DNA from: Chondrus crispus
Lineage: Eukaryota; Rhodophyta; Florideophyceae; Gigartinales; Gigartinaceae
Assembly (NCBI RefSeq): GCF_000350225.1
Contig: NW_005179165.1
Location: 62,001 to 126,000 of the forward strand
DNA: 64,000 nt
Reading direction: 5' to 3'
Shown here: positions 31,571-41,056 of the stretch, in pieces
How positions within the stretch are numbered: position 1 is the stretch's first letter
Layout: the number at the start of each line of letters is the position of its first letter
Translations under genes and position numbers: made by a program
Notes under the pieces: model-generated
What the model was told of the DNA's origin: nothing
The model's input: only the letters and a program-made list of their open reading frames with translations
Databases searched by the model: none

Positions 31571-31680
31571 GGGGCGCGGACGGGGGCGCGTACGGGAGCG
31601 CGGACATGCGCGCGGCGACGGGCGCCTGACGGCGATCGGGGGCGCGATCGGGGGCGCGGTGCGCGGGCGAGCTGTTCACC
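31555..31680. repeat. GC-rich simple/short repeat block at the PP2C 3' edge
   Basis: Runs of GGGGGCGCG units, with CCTGACGGCGATCGGGGGCGCG present twice (near 31547 and 31626). It follows the PP2C fragment and looks like slippage or local duplication. Confidence 0.6.
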
Positions 31681-31709
31681 GCCGAGGCCGCCGTATTTCA
31701 GAACCTATT

Positions 31710-32039
31710 TTATTCAAAATCAGGAATCTCAGAATCGTATTGCGTGAATCGGAAGCGATGGTTCACACGTTGCTTGCGCCTTTCCCTGTACCTCTGCAAG
31801 ACCCTACGTCTTTTCTCAATAGTAATTTCGGCAATCTGATGCATGCGATTACGAATGCGAGTGAACCGCTCTTGGTCCGTCGCGCGCAGAGGATGCCATT
31901 TGATGTGGCAATTCGTCAGTGCAACACCTAGGCGAAAGTAGTCGTCGTATGTTGACTCTCCCCATCTCCATTTTCGGGACAGAAGCGTCCACAACCCACA
32001 AAGCCTCCCAAAAAAAATTTCCACAATAATTCGGTCACT
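31710..32039 (-). pseudogene. 3' end of a Harbinger-type (DDE_Tnp_4) transposase
   Basis: About 100 codons on minus: IVEIFFGRLCGLWTLL, KWRWGESTYDDYF, GVALTNCHIKWHPLR, then a basic tail KRRRVLQRYRERRKQR. This is the C-terminal pattern of Harbinger/PIF DDE transposases (VExxFGRxK ... ALTNxH). The upstream part, including the first catalytic residues, is cut off exactly at the left end of element B. Confidence 0.6.
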
Positions 32040-32383
32040 AACAGTGATTGGTTATTAAAAAGATTTTTCCTTCTTAAAAAGAACTGCGTTAGAATATTGC
32101 CTAAGCCGAATTTAAGCCTATTTATGGCTTTTAGACACAGGTCGCTAATTCTGGAGAGTATATTTATTCTTTGCGCACTGCAGCAAAGTGTGTAATTTTT
32201 GTGAAATTGTGAAATTCACGGTTTCAAAGAGTGGATAACTCCTTGGAGTCATTATGTAGATCAGTCTACTCTGCGTTTATGTCGATGACCTACAGATTCG
32301 ACAATCTTGACCCATGAAGTGCGGAGGCAATGATCCATGATATGGTGCCGCGCCTCGCTATCGGATGCGTATGAAAATTTGGT

Positions 32384-33510
32384 TTGAGAGCTCATTCAAG
32401 AACTAAACAGACCACCCCTCTTTTCCAGTGGAGCTGTTCTACAATCACATCGCTTCGAGACGGAATGAATCTTGTGAGTCATGTGTACATCATATGTGAA
32501 ACAGAGCAAAATGGTGTTCTCATCTTGAGCGAGTTCACAGGAGCCGCAAAAAACTTAACGGGTGCTTTGCTAGTGAATCTCTGGAACGTTGATAATGGAC
32601 AGCGATGCAATTTTTCAGAGCCTGGAAATGCCCGACTTCGAGAGAGAGTTGAAACACCAGAAAGTATACCGCCATGTCGACTTGCACACTGCATCCGCAT
32701 CTGGTGTTCGATTCATTGACGATATAGTCACATACTCCGCGAATCGCAAGGCAAAAGCGATACAACTAATTCCGATACCAACACACCATGTTAGATATTC
32801 ATACCGTGCTACGAAGGAGAAACGATTGTTTTCCTTTGATTCCGATGGTACTCTTCCCACGGTTGAGAGTCGGTCAGAGTTGGCGGAACCCTCTGAGTAA
32901 CTTCTCGAAGTTCTGCGCCGTCTTGCCAGTTGTGATCAAAATATTGTGTTCATTGCGACAGAGGCAAAAGAACACAGTCATGGATTGGTTCAGAAGAGTA
33001 GGCCTTGGTTTTGCCGTAGAACACGAGTTTTCTGCGCGATGGTCAGACCTTTTACGGGAGAGGTTTGGGGGCTGTAGAATGAGTGGATTGCTAGAGTGTG
33101 GAGAGGAGGAGACGTTCGAAACAACCGGAAATACTGTAGTCGGGAAACGCGACGAAACTTGGGATGACTCATTAAGCCCCCATGATCTCATTGCAATGAG
33201 AGACGCGCTTGATTTGGCCGGTCTGTTGTTGAAACGAATTGAGGACAGCACACCTACGAGCTTCTTGTCGCAGAAAGAGATTGCATATAGGTGGCATTTC
33301 AGAGATGCTGATCCCGACTTCCCAGTGATTCGAGCACATGATGCTCGGCAAGCGCTCGAGGAGGTGCTGCACGGCAGTCCGATAGAGGTCTTGATGGGGC
33401 AAAAACTCCTTTACGTTCAGTTCGACCGCGAGGGGTGCACAACGGAGCAGCAGTGGCTGAAGTGTTCAGACGTATGCGGCATACGTGCCACGCCGCGATC
33501 AGTATTGTGA
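32384..33510 (+). pseudogene. Captured trehalose-6-phosphate synthase/phosphatase fragment (left arm)
   Basis: Near 32450 the frame reads SLRDGMNLVSHVYIICE, then GVLILSEFTGAAKNLTGA and LLVNLWNVD, the C-terminal part of GT20 trehalose-phosphate synthase. It then passes through MPDFERELKHQKVYRHV. Near 32820 comes KRLFSFDSDGTLPTVESR (a HAD phosphatase DxDGT motif), PSE-LLEVLRRLAS, and finally YRWHFRDADPDFPVIRAHD at 33290. This is the synthase-to-phosphatase junction of plant-type bifunctional TPS proteins. Several frame changes and a missing N-terminus make it a pseudogene. It ends at the palindrome at 33497. Trehalose metabolism of the host is the evident source. Confidence 0.8.
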
Positions 33511-33547
33511 CTCGGGCATACGGTATGCCCGAGTCACAATACTGATC
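33497..33547. repeat. 51-bp perfect palindrome at a capture junction (left arm)
   Basis: Two 25-base arms, starting GATCAGTATTGTGACTCGG, are perfect complements around a single central G. The palindrome begins on the last codons of the TPS fragment and ends before VPS35 fragment 1. The right arm has the same structure at 44779-44829. Confidence 0.95.
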
Positions 33548-33592
33548 CATGGATATAAATATTCTTATTACATAAAAAATAACATCCCGCCG

Positions 33593-33720
33593 CGCGCTGG
33601 TGTGCCGCGCGCTGGACACGTACCGCCTGCAGAGCGAGGTGTATTTCATGGAGCGCGCGACGAGGCGCCCCCATCCGCAAGCGGCACGAGCGCGTCCAGG
33701 AGACCCCGCTCGTAATTGCC
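33593..33720 (+). pseudogene. VPS35 retromer subunit fragment 1 (left arm)
   Basis: Reads TYRLQSEVYFMERA, then in a shifted frame RRGAPIRKRHERVQE. This corresponds to the VPS35 segment [23 protein letters not shown]. The same region is present again as fragment 2 at 35620-35700 with independent changes, so the exon entered the arm twice or was duplicated in it. Confidence 0.6.
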
Positions 33721-33750
33721 CTTCATCCCGTTTCGTCGTGTGAGCCCACC

Positions 33751-34202
33751 ATGGCGGTCTCCATTCGTTTCGTCCTTCTCATCTTCGTCTTCCTTCTCAC
33801 ATTCTCGGTTGTCCAAAGCCAGAAGCAGCCCTTCAAGCTTCACCAACAACTGCACCTGACAACAGCACCCCACCCCCAGGACTAGCTGGGGGCAATGGAC
33901 TGGGTGGTCCTGGCGCTGGCCCCCTCCCTTCTCATCCGCCCAGTACGTTGCTCCGCAAACTCGCCATCGCAGTCATCTCTATTGCTACTGGCTCTGCCAT
34001 CATCACTATCCTCGCTTGTGTCTGGTGCTGTGTGCTGCCTCCAGAGCTCTCAAACATGGACAAGAGTCCAGCTGTCCATACTAAGACTATCCCCCTTCCT
34101 CTTGCTGTCTCGCCACCCCACCCGGACGACGTGCTCACCAGCGATCACACTCAACCTCTCGCTAAGGAGCATATTTATCAATACTCGCCGGAAAGAGTTT
34201 AG
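33751..34202 (+). pseudogene. Remnant of a small signal-peptide/single-pass membrane protein gene (left arm)
   Basis: ATG at 33751 opens a clear signal peptide (MAVSIRFVLLIFVFLLTFSV, then VQSQ). One frame change later the sequence gives a Gly/Pro-rich stretch (PPPGLAGGNGLGGPGAG) and a membrane helix, LAIAVISIATGSAIITILAC, then CVWCCVL. A tail of about 55 residues ends SPERV and a stop at 34202. It is a type I single-pass topology of unknown family. The frame change may be damage or a lost splice; no convincing GT-AG pair was seen. Confidence 0.5.
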
Positions 34203-35071
34203 CGCTACTCTCGTCGTCTCGTTCCGCGCGATTTCGCTATGTCGAACAGCAAAACTGTGGTTTGTGTTCTTGTTCAGCTGCTCCCCGCTCCGACCCCTCC
34301 GTCATGCTGCGCACTTACACCCGCACCACCGTCCCGCGGGCGCCGTCACCCATCCCCGCCCCGCATTGAACAAAAGGATCCCGCTTCTCCCCGTTCCACC
34401 CGACCACACATTTCCCGCATCTTACCACCGCCTCTTTACCCTCTCACTTCCCGCCCCTCGCACCTCTCGGACCCAACCATCGCCTCTTCACCCCCCTGCA
34501 GGGGGTGAAGTGGCCCCCGGCGGCTCCCGCCGCCGCATCCAGTCAAGCAACTTCTCCGAGGTCGACTTCATGGACTCCGGCCCGGGCCGCTCGCTCATGT
34601 CTGACCCGCAGTCCTCGGCCTGCAGCACGAGCTCGACTCGCTGCAGCTCGACGAGGTCCTCGTCGAGGAGTACCTGCTCGCCAAGCCGGTACTGCGCACA
34701 TTTCTTTCGCAATTTTGTTCACACCAAGACGCCACCCTCATGCCCTCCTTTTTCGGTTCTCGCTCCACCTGGTCTACCTGTATACTTTTCTGTATTTGTA
34801 CAACACTCTTGTACATTGCGCTTTCTTCTACGAAAGAGGCGTCATACCACTTTCTCATTTATTAGCATGCTAGTTCCTTAAGCCCATCTCCTCACCTTGC
34901 CCTTTGCCACCTTCTCCACTGGGTTGTACACTAAAGTTGAATCGTCTAGTCGACACATCCCTACATCTTAGTACACATTGGCTTCCCAGCTTCGTTATGT
35001 TCAACTCCGCGTTCGGTGCTCGAGGTTCACTTAACTTCCTTCCGTGCCTCTGAATTTCGCTTTGATCAAAC
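34203..35071. other. Anonymous part of the left arm with a coding-like stretch
   Basis: At 34540-34720 frames read FSEVDFMDSGPGRSLMSDP and then LQHELDSLQLDEVLVEEYLL, which look like exon sequence of an unrecognised protein. The rest (34730-35071) shows nothing I can name. Confidence 0.35.
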
Positions 35072-35550
35072 CTTGCCGCTGCAATCTATAGCGCTAATAG
35101 ACCCATCTTCATAAACCGCTACTGTCTTCATCCCCTTCATTTCAAACGTCGTTCCCCAAACCGAATCTCGGTGTCCCTTACAGATATACAAAGTTTCCCC
35201 CATCCGCCGATCCCAAATATTGACAGTCCTATCACTCCCCCGCTCACAATAAACTCCGAATCATCTGACGCAGCCGCACTCAGAACCAACCCTTCATGCC
35301 CCCGACATGTCTTTGCAGCATGCCCCGAGTCTAAGTCATTGGTGTTCAGCAACTGGTCATCCGAAGCCGTGAGCAAGAGTCGCGAGTTATTCTTCAAATC
35401 TGAGACAAAGGTGTCCTCCTCGTAGAGAGCGATAAAGACGCCATCGGAAAGCTCTACGATTTTGCGCGGCTTCGGCTTCTTATAAAAGGTGACTACGGTA
35501 CTGGGTACGAATTTCCCATTCCCTACGTCGAAAAACATTTTCCCCTGAAT
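35072..35550 (-). pseudogene. Captured WD40-repeat protein fragment (left arm)
   Basis: On minus: GKMFFDVGNGKFVPSTVV, IVELSDGVFIALYEEDT, LLLTASDDQLLNTNDLDSG, then TCRGHEGLVLSAA and DSEFIVSGG; after a frame change SDRTVNIWDRRMGETLYIC, KGHRDSVWGTTFEMKG and VYEDGSISAIDC, ending at a TGA near 35072. GH...SxDxxxxxWD spacing marks at least two WD40 blades. The protein family beyond WD40 is not identified. It is oriented against its VPS35 and TPS neighbours, so it was captured independently. Confidence 0.65.
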
Positions 35551-35574
35551 TCGTTTATTTTTGGGGCGTGTAAG

Positions 35575-35830
35575 GTGCCGTGTACTGAGCAAACGCACAG
35601 CCCCACACAGCATTACGTCATGGAGAGCGCGCGCCGAGGCGCCCTCATCCGCGAGCTGCATGAGCGCGTCCAAGAGACCCCGCTCGCAATTAATAGGCTC
35701 TACTTGCTCGTGAGCGCGGGGAGCGTGTTATGTGAAGAGCATGCAGGCTCCTCCAAAAGGGCATGCTGCACGACTTCGTTGAGATGTGCGCCGGCGTGCA
35801 GCTTGACCCCTTCCAACCATTCCCCAAGCG
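35575..35830 (+). pseudogene. VPS35 retromer subunit fragment 2 (left arm)
   Basis: The frame gives RRGALIRELHERVQETPLAI, NRLYLLVSAGSVLCEE, SSKR and, after a frame change, MLHDFVEMCAGVQ. This aligns with the conserved VPS35 N-terminal run ending PRLYLLITVGVVY ... ILKDLVEMCRGVQ. It ends abruptly in a Pro/Ser-rich non-homologous stretch. VPS35 is the core of the endosomal retromer; this is only a short exon fragment. Confidence 0.72.
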
Positions 35831-36006
35831 TGCTCCTCCGTCCCACAACGTCACCACCTCCTCCCTCTGTCCTGTCGAAACGAAAAAACAAAAACCTCCA
35901 TCCTCACCCATTCCGCCCCCCTTTGTACCCCCCTGGCACCCATCCCCCCGAACCCAAACATGAAATGCCGCCGCCGCACAACCTTCATCAAACTGGAAGA
36001 GGGTCT

Positions 36007-38169
36007 TCAACCTTCTCCAAATGGGTCTAGCGCTTCCCTGGTAAGGCGCTGGACAACATCGGGGATCTCACCGGTCGTGTTCAAGTCTGGAAAGTAAACG
36101 AGAACTGCCGCTGAGGGTATATCACTCTGTGATTGATCGTTTTGTTTCATGGGGGCGTAAAGCCCAGTGTAGCACAAGCTTCCTCCTTTCTGTCCCTGTA
36201 CAAGTTCGAACCACCGAACAGTTAAAACGACGTTGTTGCTATTTGCATTCTCAACATGTTCAATTTTTCCCAACCAAAATGGTGTCACTTCGGTCACGTT
36301 TGACCCGCAGTTCACAGTCACCATGCTGCCCCTATCATACGAGCACGTGTCCGCCAGAGCCAATTCGCTTTCCGAATCATCATATGATGCCTCAAGTTCG
36401 CCGCAATCATCGCAAAAAGAAGCAAAATGCTGGAAGTCCCACTCCGGCGGGGCGGACTCTTTGCTTTCCATTGAGTCCATTTCAGAAAGAAGCGATAACA
36501 CATTTTCTCTACCTCCAATTCTTTTGTCTGTCACATTTATGCGCTTGCGATACGCGCTGATGTCAACTTGGGAGGGCTTGTTTGTTTGTATGACTGGTGC
36601 TTTTCTCATATCTGGAACAAAACGGAGGAAAGAACCAATGAATCCTTCGGTTCTATCAAGTTTCTGAAGCGCTTCCCTCTTTTCCACCATTTTATACCCG
36701 ACCAGGCAGGTAACGTGAGAACCACCTCCTTCGAGCTCATGGGAATCATCCCGCTCGAAGACGAACTTTCTGAACGCGAGCATGTTGTTGGTTCTCAATG
36801 CCACTGCACTTTGTTGTTCACAGGCACCTGAAAAATTGTTCATACCAGAGACGCGGCTGGCGTGTATGTTGTTTTGTACTGATGCGAAGTTTCTCCCTTG
36901 ACTTTCAACAATGTGCCTGTGAAGTTCCGAAACACAGGCTGTATTCCTATCCCGCATGAAGACAGAAATTCGGCTGAATCGGCGGTCAATGTCCTCATGT
37001 GTGTGCCCAACCGGTAGAAAGTTTACAAAAATGCGGTGGAAGAGCCCTTTATGCACCATGTAATCACAGCTCTTTAGGAAAAGAACTCATACCTTGAGCT
37101 CTTCTCGCATCTCGCAACAGTAAAAGCGAGCGGCATAGCGCATCAATTGTTTGATTTGCACCTGAGGGGATGTTGTCTGCGAGCGGCATAGCGCATCTAT
37201 TGTTTGATTTGCACCTGAGGGGATGTTGTCTGCTGACGTGAAAAAACAAACGAAAGGCTGTCCAGAAAGTGCCCCGTGATAGCAAACACCAGTGACCTTC
37301 TGCTTGAGAGGCTTCCCCGTATCTCTTTTTGTCGTCGTATAGAAGCGCGGTAGTCCAAACTTCGCCTGGTCGGCCCCGTCAATAATTACAGAAAGAAATT
37401 CCTGGGGCGTGTCAATTGCTTTTGACTGAATGAGTCGATATTCTGCTCTCTCAGAGTGTATTTGCTGCAGATGTGCGCGGAATCCTTTCTTAAGTTTTTC
37501 TCTAGATTTTTCATATCCTGTCTTCCTAGCAATTGATAGCAAACCCTCCTTAAAGCTTGTGCACGTGTCACAAACCGAAAAGCCGTGTCTTCGTCTACAC
37601 TTGATATGTGAGGCATACCGTTTCCAAGTTTCATAAAAGTGAGAAGAAGAGCACGCTCGACGGCCATACATCCCTTCATTCTCTCGAAAGAGCGTGTAAA
37701 CCAGGTATTTATTTCCATGTGGGAGGTGCCGCTCGATGCTGTGCGGCATTTCATCTCCAAGATCGTCTGCTAAGGCTCGCAGGAATGAAATCACCGAGGA
37801 TTTTTTAGTTGAGCTCCCATCCGATCCCCCCATTCTCCCGGGGAGGTGGGAAGCGTTCGCTGAAGGTAGTTCTATGACATTGGCAATCATGGTCCTTGAC
37901 ACTTCCAGAGTGTCAATCACCATTCTCCAACAAACCTGCCAGCCGTCACAGTAGAAGTATCGCTATGAGCACTGTCGATCTGGAACGATTAGATCGGCGA
38001 GGCGTGCCTTTCTTTCATCACGAGAAATTGACAGGAAATTCTCTCGCATTGCCCTACACTTCTCTGTACCGACTTCGAAGACGCAAAGACGCTTGCAACA
38101 GCGTTTTGGCATCCAATTGTTGATATTTTTGATGGATTGGCGTCGTCTCTTCTGTAATCGCGACTTCAA
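36007..38169 (-). pseudogene. DUF7869-type transposase of element B, broken
   Basis: Pieces on minus, N to C: CCKRLCVFEVGTEKC (38100), FYETWKRYASHIKCRRRHGF and CDTC (37610), SVIIDGADQAKFGLPRFY (37385), NFLPVGHTHEDIDRRFS (37025) and a C-terminal VTPFWLGKIEHV ... RWFELVQG ... YTGLYAP module. These match element A's transposase in order. The middle QxDNCxRENKN block, with a presumed catalytic Asp, is missing between about 37060 and 37130. A 53-bp tandem duplication (37128-37233) and further frame changes also break it. The last about 30 codons lie inside the left arm, so a truncated copy of the gene end exists at 42225-42319. B cannot make a complete transposase. Confidence 0.75.
37128..37233. 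repeat. 53-bp tandem duplication inside transposase B
   Basis: 37128-37180 and 37181-37233 are the same 53 bases (GAGCGGCATAGCGCATC...) with one mismatch. The length is not a multiple of three and shifts the frame. Confidence 0.9.
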
Positions 38170-38343
38170 TGTTTTGCGATCGAGCTCGATTGGGACTTTT
38201 GATAGGGGAGGAGTATCGTCTAACGTTGTCGTGATATCGCTCTATGTGCATGTCTCTCGGGTTCAACGCTTCAGGTAGTCATGACGGACCTGCAAGTATG
38301 GACTTTGGGCAAGCACGCACTGCGGTGTGGGGTCAAGAAGGCG

Positions 38344-38398
38344 CAGCCGAATACCAGTACAGGAGTACAGGATATTATCCTGTACTGGTATTCGGCTG
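38344..38398. repeat. 21-bp-stem hairpin in the divergent spacer of element B
   Basis: CAGCCGAATACCAGTACAGGA at 38344 is perfectly complementary to 38378-38398, with a 13-base loop that repeats GTACAGGA. It lies in the 38170-38935 spacer between the two divergent genes; nothing else recognisable is in that spacer. Confidence 0.9.
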
Positions 38399-38935
38399 GA
38401 AGCAAAAAGTCAGCAGCCGAGCTCACTGTGTTGTGTTTTCGAAAGAGTAGGCGTCAGGGATCTATATCAGCTTCCTCTGCTGTTGCGTTTCATTTTTTTT
38501 CTGAAGGTTACACTTCGAAGAATTTATCAATGTCCTTTTCTACGCCTGTCAAATGCCTTGACAGTGACAACTTTTTTCCTTCACGAAGCAAATATTGCGA
38601 TTCTTACGGAAATGTTTCGTCAAAAGACGGGAAATCGTGGTAGAGCGGAAAGGATTTTGTTCAGGACGATAACTGATATCTATATCAACTGCCCTCCCAA
38701 CCCTTTCCGAAACTCTCACATTCGATCCACTTGTTCAAATGTTTGAACTCAACTGTTCAAATCTTCGGAATGAGCCGTGTTTATTCTCTCATTCGCTTAC
38801 GATGGTTTTTATGCCTACAAAAAACAACAGTCGCAACAATTTCCAGAAGCCTTTGCTTAAGTCAGAAGACTCGCGGCATTGCCTTTTAGGATATCCAAAT
38901 CCTGCAACTAAAGCGAGGCAGAAAGTCTTGCAGTC

Positions 38936-41056
38936 ATGAAGGTTACAGGAAGTGAGGGTACGAGTGATATTGTGACTGAATACGTCGATCCGCGTAAAAT
39001 CGTCAATCTCTGGTACTCCAGGCCAATTCTTCCTCGAGATGAAGATATTGTCAGAGAGGGTTTCCTGCAAAATGGATATGTCAGCACTTATCTCATATCA
39101 TGTCGAGTGGCTACTGTTCCTGAAATACAGCTACTCTTTGAGAGAGAGCCACATTGCTACACGCCTGAAAAGGCATCAGAAGTGGCACGAGCAGTGATAA
39201 GAGAAGAGACAGATGGACGCGCTGGAGGGTATCGCTTTTGCTATGATGGACACATCCGCAAAAGAGTAGCGATACAGCTAATGGAGGAGGGAGTTTTGAT
39301 AAAGGATTTCAAGTTGAAAGGTGAATTGGTAATGTCGATGCCAGCCCAAGATGAGATTGCGTATGGACTTTCGAGAAATGCTCTTCACTCTGTCTGTGTG
39401 CCGCTCTCTTTCCTCGCAACACTCCTACGCTGCCACGAATACGGCGTTGAGCTGAATTCCTGGTTGAGCCAAAGGCGACAAAAACGTTTATCAGCGACCG
39501 AAGTTGCTCGTCGGCTGGTGTCAAGTAGTGCAAGAGGGGTTCAGGATGACGAGGTTATGAGCAAACAAATTGAAACCAAGCGCCAAATCTTGGGGGTTGC
39601 TCGCAAGCTTCCCATTTCTACGGTTGACTACTTACGGGATTTCATGTGCAATGATGATGGAGGCTTGCAAGTTGCGTTCACATTGGCAAATTTGCGAGCA
39701 ATTCCCAAAAGAGTGACGGCAGAGGAATGTCTAATGTTGGTGAAACGATTTATCAGGTACTATCAAGATTGCTTGCCTTCTCCGAAGCCGCTTCTCCCCA
39801 AAGATGTTTCAACACAGTTGGTGCAATTACGCCGAGCAATTAAAGAGCTTCAAAAATTCAAGACCCTTTGTGATTACGACGAAATCCCCAGTGAGATGAC
39901 CACAATTGCAGAAAGAATCACGTGTACGCAGCTGCTGGATATCCAAATGCAGGAACATGCGTTCAGCAAGCACCTTATACAACCACTTGAAACTGCTTGC
40001 AGAAATCTGGTGCCGAATGGGACTAACCATTTGGAAATCGCCCGAAAAAGATTGCAACAAATACCTCAAGAGAACAGTGAGCAATCAGATCTAAATAAAC
40101 ATCCTGCGATTGATTCAGACACTCAACTATCATCTCCGGGTACCTCAGAGAATGGAAGCTCAAAAGACAGTGAAGAAGAGGGCTCTATGGCCAAAGAATC
40201 CCTCTCATCGCACAGTCAATACTCAGACGGGCCCTCTGAACAGAACAATGAGAGACCAGTTGAATCAACTGCAGAGGCAGCGCCACTAATTGAGGCATCT
40301 CAATTATTACCGGTTGGGTGGAAGATTGTGCAGGCTACACTTGAGGAATTCATGACACAACACGATGAGTGGAAAATGGTGCAGGGGAAAGCCGATATGG
40401 TCATGACTGTTCTACAAGATGATGAATCCAATGAGGACTGCCTGAAACAGGTTGTACGTCACTGCGGTGTGGCGATGAAACAGAGCGGCGTGTGCTATAT
40501 CGTGTGCAATTTTATTCACTTCTCGAAGCTTTTTTCAGTTGTGTGTGCGGAGGGCATGGAAATGATGAAGCACCCCATGCTTTACATACAGGATCCTTCA
40601 ACAATCAAGAGAAGGACACTATCGCAGCATCCTCAAGAGTCAGGCTTCATCGCAGCAGTATTCTGGAGATCACCAGATCGCAGGCAAAAGAATCACTACT
40701 CATTTGCAAAAGGTTACAGAAGCTCAACCCTTCCGTCGTGGGTGAACTGTGTCACAAACGTGCAACAATCGCGAAATCCCCTCTGCTGTGAACAAGGCAA
40801 AATCCTTAAAGTTAGAGACCTTGAAAAGAATCTCAGTGTATCTATTCTCGAGCAGTGGTGCAAACCTGCAGGTATCTGTTATAATCCTAGAGCAGGCTCC
40901 ATGTCCATAGGTTTGGCATGTTTGGACTTAGGTATCCAATACATCGCGTTAGAACATGACTCGGAAATTTTCGGAGCGGCAAAAAGGAGGTTAGTCGCAT
41001 CTGTTGTAATTCTACGACCACATGCTGATATGCATGACACACGACGACAGGTATGA
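38936..41056 (+). CDS. ParB-like domain fused to DNA methyltransferase-like domain (element B, intact ORF)
   Basis: A 706-residue uninterrupted ORF. The N-terminus is ParB-like: IVREGFLQNGYVSTYLISC at 38-56 and FCYDGHIRKRVAIQL at 101-115, the DGxxR core. Residues 200-350 are helical. An acidic Ser-rich linker covers about 370-430. The C-terminal half follows the beta-class methyltransferase order but is altered: the place of the catalytic DPPY holds MTVLQDD (about 480), while the AdoMet-binding part is well kept (YNPRAGSMSIGLACLDLG, YIALEHDSEIFGAAKRRL, about 645-690). So the protein may bind DNA and AdoMet but probably does not transfer methyl groups. It is transcribed away from the transposase, about 770 bp apart. 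An open frame in an otherwise decayed element hints at selection or youth. Confidence 0.7.
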   Translation: MKVTGSEGTSDIVTEYVDPRKIVNLWYSRPILPRDEDIVREGFLQNGYVSTYLISCRVATVPEIQLLFEREPHCYTPEKASEVARAVIREETDGRAGGYRFCYDGHIRKRVAIQLMEEGVLIKDFKLKGELVMSMPAQDEIAYGLSRNALHSVCVPLSFLATLLRCHEYGVELNSWLSQRRQKRLSATEVARRLVSSSARGVQDDEVMSKQIETKRQILGVARKLPISTVDYLRDFMCNDDGGLQVAFTLANLRAIPKRVTAEECLMLVKRFIRYYQDCLPSPKPLLPKDVSTQLVQLRRAIKELQKFKTLCDYDEIPSEMTTIAERITCTQLLDIQMQEHAFSKHLIQPLETACRNLVPNGTNHLEIARKRLQQIPQENSEQSDLNKHPAIDSDTQLSSPGTSENGSSKDSEEEGSMAKESLSSHSQYSDGPSEQNNERPVESTAEAAPLIEASQLLPVGWKIVQATLEEFMTQHDEWKMVQGKADMVMTVLQDDESNEDCLKQVVRHCGVAMKQSGVCYIVCNFIHFSKLFSVVCAEGMEMMKHPMLYIQDPSTIKRRTLSQHPQESGFIAAVFWRSPDRRQKNHYSFAKGYRSSTLPSWVNCVTNVQQSRNPLCCEQGKILKVRDLEKNLSVSILEQWCKPAGICYNPRAGSMSIGLACLDLGIQYIALEHDSEIFGAAKRRLVASVVILRPHADMHDTRRQV

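Larger units (their letters stand above)
32040..36101 (+). repeat. Element B left inverted arm
   Basis: Contents left to right: AACAGTG end, about 340 bp anonymous, TPS/TPP fragment, 51-bp palindrome, VPS35 fragment 1, signal-peptide/membrane-protein remnant, coding-like stretch, WD40 fragment (-), VPS35 fragment 2, last about 30 codons of the transposase (-). A position x here pairs with 78326 minus x in the right arm. Confidence 0.92.

Noticed and set aside
35137-35673. 178-codon ORF as a complete gene
   Set aside because: Its first part is the antisense of VPS35 fragment 2, and its end is out of frame with the WD40 continuation; it is a chimera of captured pieces.
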